This document shows, one piece after another, positions 1 through 6,744 of a DNA stretch of 32,061 bases (position 1 is the first letter of the stretch; each line of letters starts with the position of its first letter). The notes under the pieces were generated by a model. It made no database searches, had not been told where the DNA came from, and saw only the letters and a program-made list of their open reading frames with translations. Position numbers and translations under genes: made by a program. This DNA comes from a bacterium (lineage in GTDB: Bacteria; Sysuimicrobiota; Sysuimicrobiia; Sysuimicrobiales; Humicultoraceae). Where the stretch lies: assembly GCA_030018905.1 (NCBI GenBank), contig JASEHJ010000012.1:1-32061 (forward strand). Direction: 5' to 3'.

Positions 1-2
1 CC

Positions 3-473
3 GTCGCCGTGGCCGCGGCCGCGGTCCTGATCGCACGGGTGGTGGTCCGTCCTGCTCCACCCGATCTGGGAGAGCAGATCCCAGGCCAGGGTCAGGCTCA
101 CGTGCAGCTCGGGCAGTCGCACCCACCGTACAACTCGAACCCGCCGACTTCGGGGTGGCACACGCCGCAGGAAGCCCGGTGGGGCGCGTACCGGACCGAG
201 ATCCCTGACGAGATCGTGCTGCACAACCTCGAGCACGGCGGCATCTGGATCTCGTACAAGGACCCGGGCGACGCCGAGCTGACGGGGAAGCTCGAAACCA
301 TTGTGGCGCGCTACAGGTCGAAGGTCATCTTGACGCCACGGCCCCGGAACGACAGCCCGATCGCCGTCGCAGCCTGGGAGCGGCTGCTGAAGTTGGACAC
401 CTACGATGAGGGTCGGATCGTGGCGTTCATCAACGCGTACCGCAACAAGGGGCCGGAGCGCGTCCCGGACTGA
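3..473 (+). CDS. DUF3105 domain protein, 5' end cut off
   Basis: The reading frame is open to the left edge, so the true start is probably outside the window; a GTG at position 9 is the first possible start inside it. The visible part begins with the end of a hydrophobic segment (VLIARVVV), which suggests a membrane anchor with the rest outside the cytoplasm. The body carries the family marks of DUF3105: a PPTSGWH motif and a later HNLEHGG motif followed by an Ile/Tyr-rich strand. The conserved His residues could bind metal, but no reaction is known for the family. It sits 41 bases before a DUF305 gene, and the pairing of DUF3105 with DUF305 suggests a shared envelope function. Family assignment is solid; function is unknown. 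Confidence 0.8.
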   Translation, partial: VAVAAAAVLIARVVVRPAPPDLGEQIPGQGQAHVQLGQSHPPYNSNPPTSGWHTPQEARWGAYRTEIPDEIVLHNLEHGGIWISYKDPGDAELTGKLETIVARYRSKVILTPRPRNDSPIAVAAWERLLKLDTYDEGRIVAFINAYRNKGPERVPD

Positions 474-514
474 GCCGCCGCCGGGCGGTGTTCGTCCTGA
501 TAAGGAGGTTCTTC

Positions 515-1183
515 GTGAAGAAGCTGCTTCGCGTGCCGGGCGCGGTACTGTTGGTTGCGCTATCACTGGTCGCAGTCTCTGCGGCTCAGGAGGATGCGGC
601 CGCAAGGCTCCAGGGCCTGAGCGGTGCCGCATTTGAGATCGCCTTCATGCAGGAGATGATCATCCATCATCAGATGGCAGTGGAAATGGCCGGGCTGGCG
701 CAGGAGCGCGCCACCCGCGCAGAGTTGAAGACCATGGCCGAGAGCATCATCGCAGGGCAGGGGAAAGAGATCGACCAGATGACGGCCTGGTTGAGGGACT
801 GGCACGGCGCCCAATCCAAGCCGATGGACCACGCGGTCATGCAGGAGATGGACCGGGAGATGGCCGCGCTAAAGTCGACCGGCGGCGCTGGGTTTGACTC
901 GAAGTTCGCGGAGGACATGATCGTCCATCACCAGTCTGCCGTCGAGATGTCGCAACTGGTTGCGGAGCGGTCTGAGCGGGCCGAGCTCAAAACCCTGGCC
1001 CAGGCCATCATCGGCGCCCAGAGCCGCGAGATCGAGCAGATGCGCCAGTGGCTGCAGGCGTGGGGACCCTCGGCCCCCGCCCAGCAGCGTGCTTTCCGGC
1101 CGGCGTTCTGGCTGTGGGGTGGAGGAATCGCGGTTGTCGTGCTGGTGCTCGCGGCGTTGATGCGCCGGCGGCGCGCACGATGA
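515..1183 (+). CDS. Tandem DUF305 protein, exported, C-terminal membrane anchor
   Basis: I chose the GTG at 515 because a strong ribosome binding site, AAGGAGG (502-508), lies six bases upstream, and the protein then begins VKKLLRVPG followed by a hydrophobic signal segment ending in VSAAQ. An in-frame GTG at 488 would place that binding site inside the gene. The 222-residue product has two consecutive DUF305 units. Each has an F-x-x-x-M-I-x-HHQ-x-A-V-E-M helix and an E-L-K-T-[ML]-A helix, and each ends in QM-x-x-WL-x-x-W. The HHQ and Met positions are plausible metal ligands; DUF305 proteins have a ferritin-like helical fold and are often found beside copper genes. A hydrophobic stretch followed by RRRRAR at the C-terminus should anchor the protein in the membrane with a cytoplasmic tail. 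Confidence 0.87.
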   Translation: MKKLLRVPGAVLLVALSLVAVSAAQEDAAARLQGLSGAAFEIAFMQEMIIHHQMAVEMAGLAQERATRAELKTMAESIIAGQGKEIDQMTAWLRDWHGAQSKPMDHAVMQEMDREMAALKSTGGAGFDSKFAEDMIVHHQSAVEMSQLVAERSERAELKTLAQAIIGAQSREIEQMRQWLQAWGPSAPAQQRAFRPAFWLWGGGIAVVVLVLAALMRRRRAR

Positions 1184-1261
1184 TGCCGATACTCGCCGTG
1201 ACGCCGGCGGTCCGTTCACGATCAATTCACACCGCCTTCACGGTGAGTGCATACGGTTGGG

Positions 1262-1277
1262 TCACCATATTAGGTGA
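1262..1277 (+). promoter_or_regulatory. Operator-like inverted repeat before the SHOCT gene
   Basis: The 130-base gap between the DUF305 and SHOCT genes contains a perfect inverted repeat, TCACC (1262-1266) and GGTGA (1273-1277), with a six-base AT-rich centre. Thirty bases upstream is a second short dyad, CACCG (1230-1234) and CGGTG (1241-1245). The AT-rich centre includes TATTAG, which could be a -10 element, but there is no good -35. The dyad could be a repressor site or chance. Confidence 0.25.
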
Positions 1278-1313
1278 TGGGAATCGAACGGCGTACGGAA
1301 GGGGTGACTCACA

Positions 1314-1532
1314 ATGATGGGTGGATTCGGTGGTATCGGGATGCTGTTGTGGATCGGGGTGATCGTTGCCGCGATCTGGTGGATCACCCAGGCGGCGTCC
1401 TCGCAAAGGAATCAGTCAGGGCCGCCCACGCGGGCATCGGGAACGCTCCGAGAGGTCCTGGACGAGCGCCTCGCCCGAGGCGAGATCACGCTCGAACAGC
1501 ACCGTGAGCTGCGGAAGGCGCTGGAACAGTAG
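1314..1532 (+). CDS. Small SHOCT-domain membrane protein
   Basis: This 72-residue protein has one transmembrane helix (about residues 9-27, ending in WWITQAAS), a polar linker, and a C-terminal SHOCT motif. That motif reads roughly L-x-x-R-x-A-R-G-E-I-T-x-E-x-x-x-x-L and ends in ALEQ. The ATG at 1314 follows a purine-rich binding site (1297-1304); the next codon is also ATG. SHOCT domains are short helical modules found at the ends of many envelope and stress proteins and are thought to mediate oligomerisation. The exact role is unknown. It lies in the same direction as the DUF305 gene and 28 bases before a secreted protein gene, so it probably belongs to the same unit. Confidence 0.8.
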   Translation: MMGGFGGIGMLLWIGVIVAAIWWITQAASSQRNQSGPPTRASGTLREVLDERLARGEITLEQHRELRKALEQ

Positions 1533-1560
1533 GTCGGAATCGGGACATAGAGGGAATCTG

Positions 1561-2058
1561 ATGCAACGGAACACTTCACACGGTCTGTCCGCCATGCTCG
1601 TTGCCGGTGTCCTGATCGTCCTTTCGGCACACGCGGCGGCAGGGCAAAGCCCGGCCCAGGCCACACGTACCGACGCGCAGGGGGGCATCACGGTGAAGGT
1701 CGTCTTCGTAACTTCGACCTACTTTAGGGCCAACCCCACCGATCCCCTGACGGGCAAAGTAGACCCCGAGCGCAATATCGTGTTCGCCATCACCCTGGAT
1801 ACGCACTCGGGAGACCTGAGCAAGTTCGACTTTGTCAAGAACGTCACCCTCCGCAACGACCGCGAACAGCAGGTCACGCCGTCCAGATGGGTGGCCACGG
1901 CGGACGGGGCGCACCATCGGGCCGGCGGTCTCGTTTTCTCAAGGACCGACCAGGCCGGGCGCGCGCTGGATGCTCAGGCCAAGGTGCTGGAGTTGATCGT
2001 CCGCGACCTGGGCGGCGGCCCTGAACGGACGCTGCGGTGGACGCTCCCGGTTGAATGA
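1561..2058 (+). CDS. Secreted protein of unknown function
   Basis: The ATG at 1561 follows an AGAGGGA binding site (1549-1555) and opens a classic signal peptide of about 28 residues ending near HAAAGQ. The open frame extends upstream, but that part overlaps the SHOCT gene and codes for Arg-rich, shadow-like sequence. The mature part (about 137 residues) looks like a beta-rich domain with short conserved-looking blocks: ALDTH-type (TLDTHSGDL), LRND, GAHHRAGGL and a C-terminal LELIVRDLGG followed by RTLRWTLP. The HH pair could bind metal. I do not recognise a named family. Its stop overlaps the earliest possible start of the DUF302 gene, so the two are likely cotranscribed. Confidence 0.75.
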   Translation: MQRNTSHGLSAMLVAGVLIVLSAHAAAGQSPAQATRTDAQGGITVKVVFVTSTYFRANPTDPLTGKVDPERNIVFAITLDTHSGDLSKFDFVKNVTLRNDREQQVTPSRWVATADGAHHRAGGLVFSRTDQAGRALDAQAKVLELIVRDLGGGPERTLRWTLPVE

Positions 2059-2062
2059 TCCG

Positions 2063-2467
2063 ATGGCAAAGAGCGCCGCAGAATCCGCCCTCTCGGTGTG
2101 GCTGGACGTCCCGTACACCGGGGCAGTCGCGCGGGCCACAGCCGCGCTGAAAGAGGAGGGGTTCGGCGTCCTCACGCAGATCGACGTCCGGGCGACGCTG
2201 AAGCAGAAACTTGACGTGGACTTCCGCGACTATGTCATTCTCGGGGCGTGCAGCCCGCCCCTGGCCCACCGCGCCCTGCAGGCGGATCTGGACGTCGGCC
2301 TGCTCCTCCCGTGCAACGTGATCGTGTACGAAGAGGGCGCGGGCTCCGTGGTGGCCATCATCGATCCTATCTCCATGCTCGCCGTGCTTGACCATCCCGC
2401 GCTGGAACCGATCGCGTCGGAGGCCAAAGAGAGACTCGCCAGGGTCATTCAACGCCTCGGCGCCTAG
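2063..2467 (+). CDS. DUF302 domain protein
   Basis: The 134-residue protein has the typical DUF302 layout: a first strand and helix (VARATAALKEEGFGVLTQID), then D-x-R-x-x-x-K-x-K-L-x-V-D-F, then the YVILGACSPPLAHRAL block and LLPCNV-V-Y-E. It ends in a helix rich in Glu and Arg. No signal peptide is present, so it is cytoplasmic. The fold resembles small alpha/beta domains that may bind metals or small ligands; the two conserved Cys (in GACSPP and LLPCN) are worth noting. No reaction is established for the family. I chose the ATG at 2063; a TTG at 2051 that overlaps the previous stop is also possible. Confidence 0.85.
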   Translation: MAKSAAESALSVWLDVPYTGAVARATAALKEEGFGVLTQIDVRATLKQKLDVDFRDYVILGACSPPLAHRALQADLDVGLLLPCNVIVYEEGAGSVVAIIDPISMLAVLDHPALEPIASEAKERLARVIQRLGA

Positions 2468-2480
2468 GGGAGATTCTGGA

Positions 2481-2567
2481 ATGCGCGTACCCACAATCGT
2501 CATCGGAATGGTCGTGGTGGCGCTCGCGAACGCCGGCATGGTCCGCCGGCTGGTCGTGGCACCGTAG
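2481..2567 (+). CDS. Possible 28-residue membrane peptide
   Basis: A short frame starts with ATG at 2481, eight bases after a GGGGAG binding site (2467-2472), and ends with TAG. It codes for MRVPTIVIGM followed by a hydrophobic run and the basic end RRLVVAP. One short membrane helix with a basic tail is possible. It fits neatly between the DUF302 gene and the iron-sulfur protein gene and has a proper binding site. Nothing else supports it, and it may be leader sequence. Confidence 0.35.
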   Translation: MRVPTIVIGMVVVALANAGMVRRLVVAP

Positions 2568-2575
2568 GAAGCCGC

Positions 2576-3922
2576 GTGAAGCAGCGCATTGAGGCGGTCC
2601 TCAACCGCCTGATCGTCAGCCGATTGTGGCCGTGGCCGTCCCGCGCGGTCATGATCGGCTTCCTGCTGGTGCTCACCTACTTCTCGTTGTTCGGGCCCCG
2701 CGATCCCCGCCTGAACTTCGCTACCGTCATGAGCTGGATCGTCTGGTGGCCGCTGCTGGCGGTCAGCTACTTCTTCTTCGGCCGGATCTGGTGCGCGGTC
2801 TGCCCGATGGGCGCCCTGGCCGACCTGACGCAGCGCTTCAGCCTGAATCTCAAGGCGCCCCGACTGTTCAAGCGCCGCGGCTTCGTCGCCGGAATCCTGT
2901 TGGTCGCCATCCTCTATCAGGCCTGGATCGAAGAAGTCACCCGCGCGGCGGTCTCGCCGTTGGTGACGGGGTTCATCCTGTGGGGGTTCACCGCCGGGGC
3001 CGTTGCGGGCGCTCTGCTGTTCGAGCGATGGACCTGGTGCCGGCATCTCTGCCCGCTGGGCGCCTGGACCGGCGTGTTCGCCATGGGGTCGGTGATGGAG
3101 ATCCGCGCCAATCAAGGGAACTGCGTTGACCAGAAATGCACGAGCATCTACTGCTACTTTGGGCGCGAGGAACTCAAGGGATGTCCGTTCCATCACACGC
3201 CCAAGACGATGGACACCAACCGCTACTGTTCGATGTGCGGAAATTGCCTCAAGGCGTGTCCGCATGGGTCGCTCCGGCTTGAGCTGCGTAACCCCATAAA
3301 GGAGTTCGCGACACAGAAGAAGGAAATGCCCGAGAACGCCCTGATTGCCGTGGCGGCGATCGGCGTCGTTGCATTTCAGGCCTTTGTCATGACCGAGCCC
3401 TGGGAGGCGTTGAGGGCGATGGTCTCGGGGTCTGCGATCCTCTCCAACGACGCGGTCGTCTACGGAGGTCTGCTCATCGGGTTCGTCGGTCTCGCCGTCG
3501 GCCTGTTCCTGGCCGCGACCAAGATCTTCAGCGCCATGGGTGCGCTCCCGTACGGTGTCGAGATGCGGCGGTTCGGACTCGCCTTTCTGCCCCTGGCGCT
3601 CTTTGTGCACATCGGCCATAACCTCGGGCACCTGCTGGGCGGTTACAAGGTCATTCCGGTCGCCGTGGCCGCATCGTTTGGGGCGGCTGTTCAGGTCCCC
3701 CAGGGAGACGCGATGCTCGGGCTCGCGGTGTGGCGTGGTCTCCAGTTCGTGCTGCTCGGGGTCGGGGTGGCACTCTCCGTGTGGACGCTCCGGCGGCTCT
3801 GTGCAGCAAGCGCCAGCCGCTGCCCCTCCGGCCGGCGGCTGTTCCCGTATGCTATCCTGACAGCGGTATTCGCCCTGGGCTTCGCGGCGATCCTGAGCCT
3901 CCCCATGGCGTCGAGGCTGTAG
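2576..3922 (+). CDS. NapH-type polytopic membrane iron-sulfur protein
   Basis: This 448-residue protein has several membrane helices and the Cys sets of the NapH/NosR/CcoG group. There are two membrane-proximal CxxCP-type motifs, WCAVCPMG (C73, C76) and CRHLCPLG (C155, C159), and a soluble loop with C183, C188, C193 and C203. A classical [4Fe-4S] motif, C218-x2-C221-x2-C224-x3-C228-P, follows. The C-terminal half adds about four helices, one of which holds HIGHNLGH, whose His residues could ligate heme or metal. Such proteins move electrons from the quinone pool or cytoplasm across the membrane. The start is GTG at 2576 after GGAAG. No nap, nos or cox genes are nearby, so its partner is probably among the surrounding envelope proteins. 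Confidence 0.85.
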   Translation: MKQRIEAVLNRLIVSRLWPWPSRAVMIGFLLVLTYFSLFGPRDPRLNFATVMSWIVWWPLLAVSYFFFGRIWCAVCPMGALADLTQRFSLNLKAPRLFKRRGFVAGILLVAILYQAWIEEVTRAAVSPLVTGFILWGFTAGAVAGALLFERWTWCRHLCPLGAWTGVFAMGSVMEIRANQGNCVDQKCTSIYCYFGREELKGCPFHHTPKTMDTNRYCSMCGNCLKACPHGSLRLELRNPIKEFATQKKEMPENALIAVAAIGVVAFQAFVMTEPWEALRAMVSGSAILSNDAVVYGGLLIGFVGLAVGLFLAATKIFSAMGALPYGVEMRRFGLAFLPLALFVHIGHNLGHLLGGYKVIPVAVAASFGAAVQVPQGDAMLGLAVWRGLQFVLLGVGVALSVWTLRRLCAASASRCPSGRRLFPYAILTAVFALGFAAILSLPMASRL

Positions 3923-3932
3923 AGGAGCGGGC

Positions 3933-4370
3933 ATGAGCACAAGATACCGTCTGCGGGCCGTCGTGACCGTCGGGGTCGCGATGGTGCTGGTCGGCATCAC
4001 CGTTGCGTACGGCGTGTGGCTGCTGCGGCTCTCGGCGGCGGGGCACTTCATAGATCCGGCGCACATGGCTGTCCCGATGCATCCACCGGTGACCCAACCG
4101 ATGGATCACACCATGATGGGCCCTTCCTCCGGCAGGGGTATCTTCGGCGGCTACTTGGGGGTGGTCACAGGCCTGATGGCCCTGGCCTTTGTGGGACTGG
4201 TCGCCTTGCTGGTATGGCTGCTCTTCGTGGAGCGGCCCGGGAAGCCCGAGCGCGCCCAATGCCCTGCCTGCGGCGCCGCCATTGAGACGGACTGGCCGGT
4301 CTGTGCCTACTGCGGGATACCCCTGGCGGGAAACGAACGCCCTTCCGGAGTGTCATTCACGCGGGACTGA
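3933..4370 (+). CDS. Two-helix membrane protein, Met/His-rich loop and zinc ribbon
   Basis: The 145-residue protein has a basic N-terminus (MSTRYRLR), a first helix (about 10-33), an outer loop, a second helix (about 71-91) and a cytoplasmic tail. The loop is rich in His and Met (HFIDPAH, MAVPMHPP, MDHTMMG), a composition typical of copper- or silver-binding periplasmic segments. The tail holds a zinc ribbon, CPAC-x11-CAYCG. The ATG at 3933 follows GAGGAG (3922-3927), ten bases after the stop of the iron-sulfur protein gene, so the two are probably cotranscribed. I know of no named family with this architecture; a role as a metal sensor or chaperone is inference. Confidence 0.8.
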   Translation: MSTRYRLRAVVTVGVAMVLVGITVAYGVWLLRLSAAGHFIDPAHMAVPMHPPVTQPMDHTMMGPSSGRGIFGGYLGVVTGLMALAFVGLVALLVWLLFVERPGKPERAQCPACGAAIETDWPVCAYCGIPLAGNERPSGVSFTRD

Positions 4371-4380
4371 CCGCGGCGGT

Positions 4381-5298
4381 TTACCGTGACGCGGTCCTGA
4401 TATACCGGATCAGCCCCAACGCGTTCAGCCGCGAAGGCATTACAATCTCCATCCGGCCCGCCGCATCCGGTCCATCCACCTCGGCCGCGCTGGCGCCCGC
4501 AGCCCGCAGCCGCTCGACGATCGCTTCCTCGTCCAGGCCGGAGTCCAGCGCCGAACGCACGAGCCCCAGCGCCGCGGGAAGGCGCTGCTGCATCTGGGCC
4601 AGCAACTCATCACACCAGGTGTGCGGGCCGAAATGCGTGAGCAGCAGGCGCCGCGGCCGCAGCGCGCGCAGCCGGGCGAGGGTCGCGTCCCAGGTCGGTA
4701 CGTCCAGCTCCGGCGGCGGAGTCGGCGGGAGCAAGTAGCGCGATCCCGGCAGGCAGATGCCTGCCGCGTCTCCGGTGAAGAGGTCGCCCGAGGACTCGTC
4801 CAGGAGCGCCAGGTGGTGCCGGGCGTGCCCGGGCGTATCGAGGGACCGCAACCGCCGTGATCCAAGCATGACCTGCGCCCCGTCCTCAAGGAGCTGTACC
4901 TGGCCGGCGGGAACCGGCTCGGGTTCACCCAGGAGCGTGTCGAGATCGTCCCCGTAGAGCCGGCGGGCGCTGGTGATCAGGCGCGAGGGATCCACCAGGT
5001 GCGGCGCTCCGAGGGGGTGCACGTACACGTCCAGATGGGGTAGTCGTCGCAACAACGCGCCTGCCGCACCGGCGTGGTCCAGGTGGATGTGCGTGACCGC
5101 GACCGCCCGCAGGTCGCTCGGGTCGAGCCCGGCGGCCCGCACGCCTTCCAGCACCACCTCGACGGTCGAGTCGGGCCCGGTCTCAACCAGGGCCGGTCGC
5201 TCGCCCAGCAGCAGGTAGACGCCGATCGCTGCGGGAGTACGGCAGTAGCCGGTGTCAATCAGGACCAGATCGTCGGCGAGGCGTTCGATGGCGGGCAT
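4381..5298 (-). CDS. Metallo-beta-lactamase-fold hydrolase
   Basis: The 305-residue protein has all the usual marks of a two-metal MBL-fold hydrolase. These are the HxHxDH motif (H70, H72, D74, H75 in THIHLDHAG), the third-motif His H158 (DTPGHARHH), the bridging D177 (FTGDAAG) and the last ligand H222 (LLLTHFG). No signal peptide is seen. The long C-terminal helical part resembles the glyoxalase II-like and lactonase-like branch, but the substrate cannot be read from sequence. It points away from the rplY gene and converges with the zinc-ribbon gene (ten bases between stops). A TATCCT hexamer ten bases upstream of the start on this strand may be its -10. Confidence 0.9.
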   Translation of the reverse strand: MPAIERLADDLVLIDTGYCRTPAAIGVYLLLGERPALVETGPDSTVEVVLEGVRAAGLDPSDLRAVAVTHIHLDHAGAAGALLRRLPHLDVYVHPLGAPHLVDPSRLITSARRLYGDDLDTLLGEPEPVPAGQVQLLEDGAQVMLGSRRLRSLDTPGHARHHLALLDESSGDLFTGDAAGICLPGSRYLLPPTPPPELDVPTWDATLARLRALRPRRLLLTHFGPHTWCDELLAQMQQRLPAALGLVRSALDSGLDEEAIVERLRAAGASAAEVDGPDAAGRMEIVMPSRLNALGLIRYIRTASR

Positions 5299-5334
5299 GG
5301 CCTGGATCAGGATACCACAGTCCGCCGCGGACGG

Positions 5335-5362
5335 TTGCAGTACGGGGCCCGCGTGCTATAAT
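5335..5362 (+). promoter_or_regulatory. Extended -10 promoter of rplY
   Basis: A perfect TATAAT (5357-5362) is preceded by TG at the extended -10 position (TGCTATAAT). A weak -35-like TTGCAG lies 16 bases upstream (5335-5340). This is the best housekeeping promoter in the left third of the window. It gives a leader of about 50 bases before the bL25 start. Confidence 0.75.
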
Positions 5363-5374
5363 GAACGGTGTTCG

Positions 5375-5393
5375 GGCCCCGGCGGTTGGGGCC
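5375..5393 (+). promoter_or_regulatory. Leader hairpin before rplY
   Basis: The leader transcribed from the TATAAT promoter contains GGCCCC (5375-5380) and GGGGCC (5388-5393) around a seven-base loop. This six-base-pair all-GC stem starts close to the expected 5' end. It may stabilise the mRNA or serve as a regulatory element; no U tract follows, so it is not an intrinsic terminator. Confidence 0.35.
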
Positions 5394-5418
5394 TGTTGTG
5401 TGTTGGAGGGATTCCCGT

Positions 5419-6075
5419 ATGGAGCGGTTGGCGCTGTCCGCACAGGTTCGCGAGGGTGTTGGCAAGGGCGTGGCGAGAAGCCTGCGACGCAAGGGGCTCG
5501 TCCCGGCCGTGGTCTACGGCCGCGGCCGCGGGCCGATGCCGGTTGCCGTGGATGGGAAGGCGCTTTCGTCGGCGCTGCAAACCCACGCCGGGAGCAACGT
5601 GCTGATAGATCTCGACATGACAGGGGGCGGCGGTGCCGAGCCGGCCACGGTCATGGTCAAGGAGATCCAGCGCGACGTCTTCAAGCAGCACATCATTCAC
5701 GCGGACTTCCACGCGATCTCTCTCACCGAGACGATCGAGACACGCGTGCGCGTCGTGCTGGGGGGCGCCTCAAAGGGTGTCGCCGAGGGCGGGATAGTGG
5801 AGCACCACCTGCGGGACGTGCTCGTCGAGTGCATGCCGATGCTCATCCCCGAGCAGTTCGACCTGGACATCACCGACCTGGGAGTCGGGCACTCGCTGCA
5901 CGCCAGTAACCTGGCAGTCCCGGAGGGCGTGACGCTGCTCACCCTGCCCGACGAGGTCATCGTGACGATCGTCGCACCCCGCGTGCAGGAGGAGGCGGCG
6001 CCGGCGGCGGCGGCGATCGCAGTGGAGGGGGCGCCTGTTGCTGCGGTTCCTGAGGCGGCTCCCGAAAAGGAGTAG
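5419..6075 (+). CDS. rplY: Large-subunit ribosomal protein bL25, CTC type
   Basis: bL25 binds 5S rRNA in the central protuberance of the 50S subunit. The ATG at 5419 follows TTGGAGGGA (5403-5411) and opens with the family's typical start: a beta strand, R-x-G-x-GKGVARSLRRKG, then VPAVVYGRG. Later blocks, such as VMVKEIQRDVFKQHIIHADF, are diagnostic. At 218 residues this is the long CTC form, with the second beta domain (residues about 95-190) and an Ala/Pro/Glu-rich tail, rather than the roughly 95-residue enterobacterial form. It is followed by pth, a very common arrangement. Confidence 0.97.
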   Translation: MERLALSAQVREGVGKGVARSLRRKGLVPAVVYGRGRGPMPVAVDGKALSSALQTHAGSNVLIDLDMTGGGGAEPATVMVKEIQRDVFKQHIIHADFHAISLTETIETRVRVVLGGASKGVAEGGIVEHHLRDVLVECMPMLIPEQFDLDITDLGVGHSLHASNLAVPEGVTLLTLPDEVIVTIVAPRVQEEAAPAAAAIAVEGAPVAAVPEAAPEKE

Positions 6076-6115
6076 GCGGCGCGACGCCCAGGGCGAGTCG
6101 GCCCCAGAGTTTGAG

Positions 6116-6139
6116 CAGGGGCGCCACCCGGCGCCCCTG
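6116..6139 (+). terminator. Strong hairpin between rplY and pth
   Basis: A perfect ten-base-pair stem (6116-6125 with 6130-6139) surrounds the loop ACCC. It is followed only by TGTTCGC, so the U tract is poor. It could be a leaky terminator that lowers pth expression, or a 3'-end protector of the rplY mRNA. Confidence 0.55.
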
Positions 6140-6165
6140 TTCGCATACCAGATGCGCGAGGCCAC

Positions 6166-6744
6166 ATGCGACTGATCGTCGGTCTGGGCAATCCTGGACG
6201 CCGGTACCGCCGCACCCGGCACAACACCGGGTGGGAGGTGCTGGAGGCGCTCGCCGGCACCCACGGCATCTCCATTGCTACCGAGGAGGGATGGGCGCAG
6301 GTGGGGCGAGGTGCGATTGGCGGTCGGCGCGTGATGCTCGCCCGGCCGGAGACCTACGTGAACGTGAGCGGTACGGCCGTCGCCGACCTTCGGCGGCGCC
6401 ACCGCGTGCCGTTGGAGCACCTGATGGTGATCGTAGACGACCTCGATCTTCCGGTCGGCGCTGTGCGGGTGCGGGAGAAGGGAAGCCACGGGGGACACAA
6501 CGGCCTCCGCTCGATCATCGAATCCCTGGGTACGACGGCTTTCGCCCGTGTGCGCGTGGGCATCGGCCGGCCTGCGGCGGGTGAGGATCCGGCGGAGTAC
6601 GTGCTCCAGCGGCCCACGGCAGAGGAACGCGTCCTGCTGGACGAGGCGGTCGCCCTCGCGGCTGAGGGCGTGGGGTTGTGGGTGACCGAGGGCTTGGATG
6701 CGGCCATGCGCCTCTGTAACCCGAAGCGGGGGAGTGAGGGGTGA
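6166..6744 (+). CDS. pth: Peptidyl-tRNA hydrolase
   Basis: The enzyme frees tRNA from peptidyl-tRNA that drops off the ribosome. The 192-residue protein has the normal bacterial length. All key sites are present: N9 in GLGNPG, the catalytic H19 with N20 in RHNTG, N66 in the ETYVNVSG block (usually MNxSG), D91-D92 in VDDLDLP, and H111-N112 in GGHNGLRS. The ATG at 6166 follows GAGG (6157-6160). It lies downstream of rplY and overlaps the start of the next gene by one base, which suggests that the Moco-domain gene is read with it. Confidence 0.96.
   Translation: MRLIVGLGNPGRRYRRTRHNTGWEVLEALAGTHGISIATEEGWAQVGRGAIGGRRVMLARPETYVNVSGTAVADLRRRHRVPLEHLMVIVDDLDLPVGAVRVREKGSHGGHNGLRSIIESLGTTAFARVRVGIGRPAAGEDPAEYVLQRPTAEERVLLDEAVALAAEGVGLWVTEGLDAAMRLCNPKRGSEG

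Noticed and set aside
1874-4066. A 730-codon open frame on the minus strand across the iron-sulfur protein gene
   Set aside because: It is rich in Arg, His, Gln and Pro with no domain signal, and it lies opposite genes with clear motifs and binding sites. Such frames are expected in GC-rich DNA.
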